A DNA stretch of 64,000 bases, taken from positions 1,771,501 through 1,835,500 of the forward strand of contig NZ_CP137555.1 of the NCBI RefSeq assembly GCF_033723955.1, written 5' to 3'. The DNA comes from Microbulbifer pacificus (GTDB lineage Bacteria; Pseudomonadota; Gammaproteobacteria; Pseudomonadales; Cellvibrionaceae). The translations under genes and the position numbers were made by a program. Below are positions 56,685 to 64,000 of the stretch, piece after piece (positions within the stretch are counted from its first letter, which is position 1; every line of letters starts with the position of its first letter). The notes under the pieces were generated by a model, which was given only the letters and a program-made list of their open reading frames with translations, was not told the DNA's origin and ran no database searches.

Positions 56685-59600
56685 TTACTGGGACAGTTGA
56701 ATATCTTCGAAAGTGAATGACTGATCGTCGTTGTACGGCGCGGCAAACAGGCCCACTTTTACGGAGGCCGGCAGACCGCTGAATGTATTCGCACCGAGCT
56801 GGGTGTAGGTCACACCGCCATCGGTGGAGACGTACACGTAGTAGGCCTGCCCCACTCGCTGCAGTTTGAAATAGAGGCTGTCACCGGGCACAACGGCAGC
56901 GCCGCTGGCTTTACCCCAACCGCCGCCGGCCGCAAGAATATGGCCGTACTGGGTTACCCACTCGGTGCCGGACATGTGCATACCTACATGGACCAGCGGA
57001 GAGGTGGTGCCCGCCGTGGCATCGCACTCACACATCATCAGCCCCACCGGGAACTGGTTGGCCGCGTAGTTACTACCCGCACTTTTCAGCTTTGCCGTCA
57101 GCACAAAGTCGCCTTCCACCTGCTGTGACACCAGATAGAAAGACTGCGCCATGGTTTCAAACTTGCCGTCGCTGGCGGTGAAGGTGACGCTGTTATCGGT
57201 CTGCGCACCGATGCTGCCAGTGGCCACGGTGGCGGAGGACTGGGCGCTATCACCCACCAGCAGGCCGTTGCCGCTCCAGGTTTCATCCGAACCGGCAGCA
57301 ATGGCACAGTGGTCGTCACTGGTGTCTTCGGGGTACGGGTCCCAACCTTCGCCGCTGTTCCAGCCGGAGAAGATCTGCGCGCGCGAGCAGAAGCGGCTCG
57401 CCACTTCCTCCTCGCTCAGCTGGTAACAGCTGCCGGAAGTTCCGCAGCGGCCGCTCAGGTCCAGCGGGCTGCCGGCCAGATCGGTGCTGCCGTATTCGCG
57501 CCAGCCGGCATCCGCCGTGGCGGTTTTGGGGTTGGGTGCGGGCTGGCTGTTGATTCCTTCATAGGCCCAACCCTCTGCGGCCACGTGGGTATCCATGGCG
57601 GTATTGATGAAGGTGACATTGTCGTAGTACGTGCTGCTGCCACCGCTGCGCGCCAGATAGGTAGTGCCTGGCTGGATGGTGACGCCTTTCGGACCCGGGC
57701 CCTGGGTGAGTTTCGAATTCAGGAACACGAAACCGGGTGCGGCGGGATCCGGTGTGCGCGCCTGCAACAGGTAACCGCCGGTACTGGTGGCCTCGGTACT
57801 TTTGGAATCGCCGATAGAACGGATTTCTGTGTCTTCAAATACGGTAGCCGTGCTGTAACCCCAGATGAAATCCACGTTGCCCACCACCAGCGCATTGTGG
57901 AACCAGTTGTAGCCTTTCAGCAGCAGCGTGTCCTGCTCGGAGTAGAACGCGGCATCGCGCACAATCAGGCGGCCTTCGCTGTTGAAGTACAGGGTTTCCG
58001 CCTGGTCACCGGCACCGGTGCGCACGTGGGTGTTTTCGATACTGAGATCTTCCAGGGTGAGCATGTCCCCCCCCTTCACCAGGAACAGGCTGCGACCTTC
58101 ACTGCCGCCGTTGAGCGCCTCGTAGTTTTCGTAATAAATGCGGGTCTGATCGGCGCCGGTGCCCTTGATGGTGAGGTTGTTTTTGCCGGCGAGATACAGC
58201 ATTTCCCGGTAATCACCTTCGGCAACGGTAATGGTTGCCGCTTCGTCCGCGTCGACATTTTCCATCACATGGTTCAGCGCGCCCTGAACCGTGCGGAAGT
58301 CCGCAGCACCATCGTCATCCACGGTGATATTGGCTCCAGAGGGCAGCGCAGCGCGGGTGGTAAAATTCCAGCCGGCGTCTTTACCGAGACCCACGAAATC
58401 GCTGCCGTTCAGCTTCGCGCCCTGTACCAGCTCGGAACTGATCGCGACAAAGTATTCAACGCCGGGCTCCAGCACGTCGGTGTGCGGGGCGATGGTGAGG
58501 GTGTTGCCAGTGATCACAAACGGGGTGGCATTCAGGGTGCGGGTCTGTGCCTGACCTTGGTAGCCGAGGGTGTCGGTTTCACCACCGGCGCGGATGACAT
58601 CCACTTCGGTGTTGTTGTCCGCACGGAAAATCCGCACGGAGCCGACGGTGTCGTTCAGTGTCGGCACATTATCGAACGTGATGCTGAGGCGGGTATCTTC
58701 ATAGGCACCAGTGGCGCCGGGCATTGGGGTTACCAGCGCACCGATATCGCCGTACGTGGCGGTTGGCATTGCGAACGCCTTGGCCACTTCCACACTGATA
58801 CTGCGCTGCAGGCTGCTGTCGGAACCACTGATGAAGGTCACCTCCGCAGTGCCCTCTGCCAACGGCGACAGTTTCACCAGGTTGCCGGCGACCTCGACGG
58901 CAACCACATTGGCATCGCTGGAAACTACCTCGAAGGTATCCACGGTAACACCATCGCTCTGCATCGCGGTGACGTTAACCTCTAGCGCCGGATCGCCGGC
59001 GGTAGCGGTCCAGCTGGGCTCCACATAATCGATGGTGAGCTGTACCGGTTTCACGGTGGGGTCACCCACCTTCACGTAATCCACTTCGAAGGAGCGGTTG
59101 TAGGTGAAGAAACCGATGCGTCCGGCGGTGGAATATTTATTGTCTTCGTCGGTATAGGTACCGAGTTCCTCACCGTCGAGGTACACGGTCACACTGTTGC
59201 CGACCATATCGTAGCGCACGGTGTACCAGCTTCCGTCGGTGCCACCCTGCTCACCGAGCAGCAATGGCTTTTTCGCCTGCACGGCACGGCTGATGGAACC
59301 GCTTACACCATTGTCGTCGGTACTGGCATAGCCCGCTTCTACCTGGGTGGATTCCGGGCTGCCCTGCATATTCAGGCCGCCAAAATACCACTGCAGCGGA
59401 CCCTGGTAGCGGCCGACGCCGTACAGGTATTTGTTACCGGTATTGCCGTTGTTGCGCGGGCGGATGCGATACTCCACAAAGTAATCCGCGGGCACACTGC
59501 CAAACACGCCCTCTTTCACCAGGATCAATTCACCCTCGCGCAGGTTTTCTCCGCGGGTGCCGGCGGTAAAGCGCAGTGATTTGCGATCGCCCTCGTCGAG

Positions 59601-59903
59601 AATATCGAATAGGCCTGGATCGGCGAGACCGTAGCCGTCAATCAGCGCATCCCAGTTACTGGCGAATTCGCCATCTTCAAAGTCATCGCAGAAATACAGA
59701 CCGGTTTCCGGACAGCTAAAGGTGACGGGCTCCGGCTCGGGTTCCGGCTCAGGCTCGGGCTCAGGCTCAGGCTCAGGCTGGGGTTCAGGCTCCGGCGTCA
59801 CTATCGGATTTAGCTCCACCAGTTCTTTTTTGCTGCCGTCGTCACTACAGCCAGCCAGCAGGCTGCCGAGCAATGCGGCCATCAATGCGCCGTGTACTCT
59901 CAT
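56685..59903 (-). CDS. Multi-domain pectinesterase (CE8) lipoprotein
   Basis: A 1072-aa lipoprotein (lipobox LLAGC, Cys19) with a Pro-Glu repeat linker (about 36-62). Domains in order: a concanavalin/LamG-like domain (about 63-278, GLYFCDDFEDGEF and FEVDYVKVGDP), an Ig-like region (about 280-370), an SbsA/SwmB-like Ig domain (about 370-510), the CE8 beta-helix (about 520-800), and a C-terminal DUF1349-like beta domain (about 870-1072, ending in QSFTFEDIQLSQ). CE8 catalytic motifs are SEQDTLLLKG (Gln, Asp), GNVDFIWG near residue 678 (Asp) and LLQAR (Arg). It removes methyl esters from homogalacturonan so that PL1 and PL10 lyases can act. The extra domains probably bind the cell-wall polysaccharide. 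Confidence 0.9.
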   Translation of the reverse strand: MRVHGALMAALLGSLLAGCSDDGSKKELVELNPIVTPEPEPQPEPEPEPEPEPEPEPEPVTFSCPETGLYFCDDFEDGEFASNWDALIDGYGLADPGLFDILDEGDRKSLRFTAGTRGENLREGELILVKEGVFGSVPADYFVEYRIRPRNNGNTGNKYLYGVGRYQGPLQWYFGGLNMQGSPESTQVEAGYASTDDNGVSGSISRAVQAKKPLLLGEQGGTDGSWYTVRYDMVGNSVTVYLDGEELGTYTDEDNKYSTAGRIGFFTYNRSFEVDYVKVGDPTVKPVQLTIDYVEPSWTATAGDPALEVNVTAMQSDGVTVDTFEVVSSDANVVAVEVAGNLVKLSPLAEGTAEVTFISGSDSSLQRSISVEVAKAFAMPTATYGDIGALVTPMPGATGAYEDTRLSITFDNVPTLNDTVGSVRIFRADNNTEVDVIRAGGETDTLGYQGQAQTRTLNATPFVITGNTLTIAPHTDVLEPGVEYFVAISSELVQGAKLNGSDFVGLGKDAGWNFTTRAALPSGANITVDDDGAADFRTVQGALNHVMENVDADEAATITVAEGDYREMLYLAGKNNLTIKGTGADQTRIYYENYEALNGGSEGRSLFLVKGGDMLTLEDLSIENTHVRTGAGDQAETLYFNSEGRLIVRDAAFYSEQDTLLLKGYNWFHNALVVGNVDFIWGYSTATVFEDTEIRSIGDSKSTEATSTGGYLLQARTPDPAAPGFVFLNSKLTQGPGPKGVTIQPGTTYLARSGGSSTYYDNVTFINTAMDTHVAAEGWAYEGINSQPAPNPKTATADAGWREYGSTDLAGSPLDLSGRCGTSGSCYQLSEEEVASRFCSRAQIFSGWNSGEGWDPYPEDTSDDHCAIAAGSDETWSGNGLLVGDSAQSSATVATGSIGAQTDNSVTFTASDGKFETMAQSFYLVSQQVEGDFVLTAKLKSAGSNYAANQFPVGLMMCECDATAGTTSPLVHVGMHMSGTEWVTQYGHILAAGGGWGKASGAAVVPGDSLYFKLQRVGQAYYVYVSTDGGVTYTQLGANTFSGLPASVKVGLFAAPYNDDQSFTFEDIQLSQ
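59718..59800 (-). repeat. Pro-Glu coding tandem repeat in the pectinesterase gene
   Basis: Repeats of the six-base unit GGCTCN on the plus strand (minus-strand codons for Glu and Pro alternating) encode the PEPEPEP linker. Internal units are nearly identical, so length may vary by slippage. Confidence 0.6.
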
Positions 59904-61041
59904 CGAACACTCCTAAATTGCAATTTTATTGTTGTTACCCGGCCTGCGCCGGTGCTGCCCTCACTGCCCTGCCGAATTACAACTTTCCCCAATTGATTTC
60001 CGGCAAGACAAATGACTATGGCGACGAAAAATGTCGGGATTTTGCGCCCGACAAAGTCCTGTCAAAATTCGATGTTGAACCGCCCTCTTAAAGGCGCGAT
60101 AGCAACGGACAAACTATTTGGAACATCTCTGGCAGCGCACTGGTGTTCGCCATACTGGCAAAAACCGACATCGCGGTGTATGTACCGGCGGACATGCAAA
60201 ATTCAGCGCGCGGATGGTGCTGTCATCGTGGTAAGCGAGGAGACTGTGGTAAGCACAAAAGACGGAGGTCAGCGGAATGGCTCATCATGTTCATCTTTGT
60301 ATCTTTTTTGAGTTTTTATTATTTTCTTCTGGCCAAAATTCCTTTTTCCGGAAACGGCCAAGCAAGTGCCCCCGCCAGCGAAAGGCAAGAGAAGCACTTC
60401 GATTCAATCAATCATTCGATCATTCGAAAGACCATCGCCACCCCGTTCCGGGGCCAGATGTCTTCGATATTGGTTTGCCATAGTTGTCACTTTAGGTCTT
60501 CAAAAATCCATAATTGGCAATACCAAAAACGAATATCAGGTTAGTCCAACCGATTGAATGTGTAAAGCCTGTCGGCAGGTGCGGCCTGCCAATTGGCGCC
60601 AATTATTACGCCAGCCAGATCCCGCAGCGGGTACAAAAATTAGCCAGAATTGTTTTACGCGGCGCCAGTTCCACGCGCTATCGCGATTTCAAAAAACAAA
60701 AGTAATCGTATGTCACTCATGACAGTCTAATCCTCACCGCGCTTTAGCAACGCTCATTTCACTCACCCCAATCCCAACCAGGATGTAAACGCAGCCACGC
60801 TTTGGCGACCCCCGCACGTTTGCGGGTACCAATCGGCGCCCTTATCCGTAGATCAGCGCAGCGACCTCTATACTGATTTTTTTCATGCCGCCGGGGGTGG
60901 AAACACTACGACAGACCCGAGCACGAAAATTAATTCGCCGCTTAATCGGTTTAATCCGGAATTTGGTTGCGTCATCTACAGCGGTGTGAGTGCTCGAAGG
61001 GAAAGGCTGTGACAGTTATCAAACGGAAGGGAGGAATAGAA
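59904..61041. other. Long intergenic region between divergent genes
   Basis: A 1138-base gap between the CE8 gene (minus) and the alkylsulfatase gene (plus). Several reading frames exist, but none has a ribosome site and protein-like composition. Visible structure: a small hairpin CCCGCACGTTTGCGGG near 60813 and a TTGGCGCCAA palindrome near 60594. It presumably holds the divergent promoters. I see no tRNA or known RNA motif. Confidence 0.5.
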
Positions 61042-62967
61042 ATGGATTCGACACGACGAAAAATTACCGCGCAAGTAGCATTGATTTTTTCCGGCGCAAT
61101 TATTTTTTCTTGGACAGCGCCAGCCACCGCACAAGATGCCGGGCCATTGAACAGTCCCGTTCGAAGCCAGGACCCCGCAACCTTCAAAAACCCCGCCGTG
61201 CTCAATCATTTACTCCCTCACATCTGGCAGGGCAAAAATTTGGCGTTTACTGAAGCCGCGCCAACGGTTGCCAAAGCCCAAACCGAATACGCCAGGATGA
61301 TGCCGGAGTCGATTCAGGAGGTTGTTAAAGACAAGATCTACCACGCCTACGGTTTTCAAATCGCCTCCACCCTGATAGTGATCGGCGATAACGGCCTGAT
61401 CATCGTTGACCCGGGTTCCGACGATGACAGCGCCAGGGCAACACGGGAAGCATTTATCAAAGCAGTACCGACGGCAGCAAATCTTCCGGTGACCGCAGTT
61501 ATCTACACCCACCGCCATCCGGATCACGCATTCGGCTCCGCGGGATGGGGCGTCACTCAGCAGGACATTGATGCAGGCAAGGTAAAAATTATTGCGTCGG
61601 AAAATTTCGTCGACAATCTGGTAAACGATGTCGGGGTGGTGGGCAATATTCTGACCCAGCGCACCGCCTACGCCGGTGGCTACCCCGCGCAGGGTGCCAA
61701 AGGGCTGGTGCACGCGGCCATCGGCCCGACGTTTTCTGCAGGACCGATCTCCTTCTTCATGCCAACCGACCTGGTATCCGAGGGCAAGCCTCTCAAGCTC
61801 AATATCTCCGGTGAAAACCTTGAAGTGTTTCACGCGTATGGCGATGCCGACACCGACGAAATCGATGTTTATCTTCCGGACTATCGCCATGTGCACGGCT
61901 CGGAAACCATTCAGGGGGAGACCTTCCCCAACCTGTATACCCTGCGCGGCACATCCTACCGCGATGTCGCGGCATGGATGGACGGCGTAGACATCTTGCT
62001 GGGTTACGCAAAAAACTCCGATACCTATTCCGGCTCCCATATGCGGGCCTGGAAAGGCAATGATTTTATCGTCGACAGGATTCGCAACTACCGCGATGCC
62101 ATCCAGTATGTGCACGACCAGGCCATTTACTGGACAAACCTGGGGTATACCCGCGATGAACTGGCCGAGAAAGTCATCCTGCCTGAACCCTACGCCAGCG
62201 ACCCCTGGTTACAGGAGTACTACGGCACCGTCGCCCACTCGGTGCGCAACATTTATGGTGGCTATATCGGCTGGTGGGAAGGCGACCCGACCCAGCTGGC
62301 ACGTCCGGCACCCAAGGCCACGTCGCAGCAGTATGTTCGCGTGATGGGTGGCAGAGATGCAGTGTTAAAAGAGGGGCGCAGCGCTATTGACCAGAAAAAT
62401 TATGGCTGGGCTGCAGAGCTGTTGACGCACCTGGTCAATGCGGATCCAACCGATATGGATGCGCGCAAACTGAAAGCGGAGGCGCTGCGAAACTGGGGCT
62501 ATCTGCAGACCAATATCTATTGGCGTATGTACGGGATCTCCGGTGCCCAGGAACTTGACGGAACCATTGATCGCTCCCAGCCGTGGAACTTTGCCGACCC
62601 GGCTATCGTAAAAGTGCTGCCCACCACCGCCCTGCTTAAAACCATGAGCGTGCGCCTGAACGCGGAGCGCGCCGGTGACGCGGTAATGAAAGTTCAGTTC
62701 ATCGTGTCCGACACCAATGAACAGGGTGGATTCGAGGTGCGCAATAAAATCGCGGCCTATAGCGAAGACAAGCTGGACAAGCCCGACGTGACCATTCGCG
62801 GACCCAAGACGGCCATCCTGCAAACCATTGCCACTGGCAAGCTGGCGGATGGACTACAGGTGTCCGGCAACAAATCGACGGCCAGCAAATTTCTCGGCCT
62901 TTTTGACCTGATTACACCGAACGACGTCAACCTGGTGCTGCCGCCGGGCACTCCACTGAAACCTTGA
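61042..62967 (+). CDS. SdsA-like alkylsulfatase (metallo-beta-lactamase fold)
   Basis: A 641-aa secreted enzyme from the ATG at 61042, with GGGAGGA 8 bases before it. The signal peptide ends near PATAQ. The metallo-beta-lactamase zinc motif is THRHPDHAFG (His157, His159, Asp161, His162). The domain order is the usual one: catalytic (about 95-330), alkylsulfatase dimerisation (about 345-480, e.g. GWWEGDPTQLARPAP and LLTHLVNADPTDMDARKLKAEAL), and SCP2-like C-terminal domain (about 510-640). SdsA1-type enzymes cleave the C-O bond of primary alkyl sulfates such as SDS. Its position inside a pectin locus is unexplained; the gene probably has its own promoter and ends at a two-way terminator. Confidence 0.93.
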   Translation: MDSTRRKITAQVALIFSGAIIFSWTAPATAQDAGPLNSPVRSQDPATFKNPAVLNHLLPHIWQGKNLAFTEAAPTVAKAQTEYARMMPESIQEVVKDKIYHAYGFQIASTLIVIGDNGLIIVDPGSDDDSARATREAFIKAVPTAANLPVTAVIYTHRHPDHAFGSAGWGVTQQDIDAGKVKIIASENFVDNLVNDVGVVGNILTQRTAYAGGYPAQGAKGLVHAAIGPTFSAGPISFFMPTDLVSEGKPLKLNISGENLEVFHAYGDADTDEIDVYLPDYRHVHGSETIQGETFPNLYTLRGTSYRDVAAWMDGVDILLGYAKNSDTYSGSHMRAWKGNDFIVDRIRNYRDAIQYVHDQAIYWTNLGYTRDELAEKVILPEPYASDPWLQEYYGTVAHSVRNIYGGYIGWWEGDPTQLARPAPKATSQQYVRVMGGRDAVLKEGRSAIDQKNYGWAAELLTHLVNADPTDMDARKLKAEALRNWGYLQTNIYWRMYGISGAQELDGTIDRSQPWNFADPAIVKVLPTTALLKTMSVRLNAERAGDAVMKVQFIVSDTNEQGGFEVRNKIAAYSEDKLDKPDVTIRGPKTAILQTIATGKLADGLQVSGNKSTASKFLGLFDLITPNDVNLVLPPGTPLKP

Positions 62968-62994
62968 GCGATCACTTGTAACGATCTTCCGGAT

Positions 62995-63036
62995 AAAAAA
63001 AGCCCATTTGCCGGCTGGCAAATGGGCTTTTTATTT
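62995..63036. terminator. Bidirectional rho-independent terminator
   Basis: AGCCCATTTGCC (63001-63012) pairs with GGCAAATGGGCT (63017-63028), with A-run before and T-run after. It serves the convergent alkylsulfatase and PL1 genes. Confidence 0.9.
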
Positions 63037-63058
63037 CAGGCGTATCTAGCGGGACTCG

Positions 63059-64000
63059 TTACTGGCAGGCAACTTCCCCCAGGCCAATCACATAGCTCTG
63101 GTCGTAACCGAGCGGTGAGTTAAACGGAATCTCGCCATTTTTACCGGCGGTGGCGCTGACGTAGTCCGCCAGTGCCTGGCCAGCCGGACGACCTTCCGCA
63201 GTAATCACGTCGCGAGAGTACTGGGAGTAATCCATCTTGAGATCCGCAACACTGCCGGAGGCGCTGACGATGTCGTACACCAGAGACGGATCCAGGTTGC
63301 ACGCCGCATCGGAGAACCACACCTTGCTGCCCTCACTGCGGAAGTTGCCGCCGTCGACATCACGGGCCAGCTCTTCACCGCGCTCGGTGAGCGCCTGCAC
63401 CACATCGTCTTTTTCCTGATGGATGCTGTTCATCAGGAACATGTTGTCTTCCCACAGCACGCTCGCGCCGACGCGTACACTGAGGATGTCCTTGCGATAG
63501 TTCATGAACAGGTTGTCGAACATGTGCGTGGTGCCGCGACGGATCAGCGGTACGCGACGCAGGGTGTTGCCCAGGTAGCTGTAGTGATCGTCAGTGGTGA
63601 CAAACGCGTTGTGATGCATGGTGGTGCGGATCTGCTCGTTGATGGTCCGGCTGTCGCTGGAACCGTGCAGCGCCGCGCGCTTCACATTCACCAGTTTGTT
63701 GAACGACATGGTGATGTTGTAGGCACCCACTTTCACATCAAACGCCGAGTCACCGGTGGTGTCGAAGGTGTTCTTGTGAATCCAGATTTCGTGGGACGCA
63801 CCGGTACTGCGGATCATGTCCGGATCGAGCTCGTGGTCCTCGGTGTGACCGGCGCCGCGGAAGTCCAGGTGGGTCAGGATCACATGCTCGGAGGTCATGA
63901 TCGGTGTGCCGCTGCTGTCGGCGCCGATGGCAAAACCGTTGAAGCGGAAGTAGGCATTCGCCTGGCGACCGTCGAGGGTTTTGTGCGATCCGATTTTGGT
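63059..64000 (-). CDS. Pectate lyase (PL1-type), C-terminal part
   Basis: The last ~313 codons of a pectate lyase whose N-terminus lies beyond the right edge; the reading frame is open to position 64000. The beginning of the visible part, TKIGSHKTLDGRQANAYFR, is the start of a PL1-type beta-helix. Further on, SHEIWIHKNTFDTTGDSAFDVKVGAYNITMSFNKLVNVKRAALHGSSD and TTMHHNAFVTTDDHYSYLGNTLRRVPLIRRG follow the pattern of the calcium-binding and Arg catalytic regions. HE-WIH replaces the more usual WIDH. The C-terminus ends in VACQ without a binding domain. It belongs to the pectin locus and probably acts with the PL1, PL10 and CE8 proteins. Confidence 0.85.
   Translation of the reverse strand, partial: TKIGSHKTLDGRQANAYFRFNGFAIGADSSGTPIMTSEHVILTHLDFRGAGHTEDHELDPDMIRSTGASHEIWIHKNTFDTTGDSAFDVKVGAYNITMSFNKLVNVKRAALHGSSDSRTINEQIRTTMHHNAFVTTDDHYSYLGNTLRRVPLIRRGTTHMFDNLFMNYRKDILSVRVGASVLWEDNMFLMNSIHQEKDDVVQALTERGEELARDVDGGNFRSEGSKVWFSDAACNLDPSLVYDIVSASGSVADLKMDYSQYSRDVITAEGRPAGQALADYVSATAGKNGEIPFNSPLGYDQSYVIGLGEVACQ

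Noticed and set aside
57309..58985. 558-codon open frame opposite the pectinesterase gene
   Set aside because: Antisense to well-supported CE8 and flanking domains; no start signal.
60143..60544. 133-codon plus-strand frame in the long gap
   Set aside because: No ribosome site, mixed basic and low-complexity composition, no recognisable domain, and several overlapping frames of similar quality.

Overview
The window looks like chromosomal DNA of a marine, polysaccharide-degrading gammaproteobacterium of the Cellvibrionales type (Microbulbifer/Saccharophagus-like). The reasons are lipoprotein carbohydrate-active enzymes with long polyserine linkers, four TonB-dependent receptors, sulfatases, and no Gram-positive or archaeal signals. 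This is inference from gene content; no rRNA or other phylogenetic marker is present.

Left part (1-21.4 kb, moderate to low GC). A minus-strand aromatic-acid operon comes first: partial acyl-CoA ligase, hydroxycinnamoyl-CoA hydratase/lyase-like enzyme, vanillin-type aldehyde dehydrogenase and an AAHS-type MFS transporter, followed by an AraC regulator. Next is a small cluster with two SnoaL-like proteins, a VOC protein, a TonB receptor and a GntR regulator. It carries a shared palindromic GATATATC motif and a 16-copy 8-bp tandem repeat upstream of the receptor. After an IS3-family remnant there is an octaheme cytochrome c with C-terminal repeats, an IS66 remnant, and an AT-rich mobile unit. 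That unit has a tyrosine recombinase, a 1070-aa second recombinase-like protein with a zinc knuckle, and a 220-aa partner, matching a gamma-mobile-trio (gmtY-gmtZ-gmtX). The region ends at a 3' tRNA fragment (21333-21357), after which base composition becomes GC-rich. I read it as the right end of a genomic island.

Middle part (21.4-47 kb). A large arylsulfatase, a DUF3298-like lipoprotein and a SWIM/SNF2 helicase precede a compact catabolic cluster. One minus-strand unit is TonB receptor, E2 acyltransferase, PHB-depolymerase-type esterase and semialdehyde dehydrogenase. A second is MFS transporter plus fused E1 alpha/beta. A plus-strand series has a VOC protein, a FadR-type GntR regulator and an EstB-like serine hydrolase. 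Both minus-strand promoters carry a pair of GTATAC/GGATAC-type operators at exactly the same 73-bp spacing, which ties the cluster into one regulon. Then come an outer-membrane transporter-like protein, LpxR, an FMN reductase, a pirin and a DUF2061 protein with a candidate Fur box.

Right part (47-64 kb). This is a pectin utilisation locus on the minus strand: PL10 pectate lyase, TonB receptor, a large multi-module lipoprotein, PL1 pectate lyase, a multi-domain CE8 pectinesterase, and a second PL1-type lyase that runs off the window. A plus-strand SdsA-like alkylsulfatase lies between the last two. A sequence module with a conserved VDN-T-S core occurs three times in two of these proteins and matches no domain I recognise.
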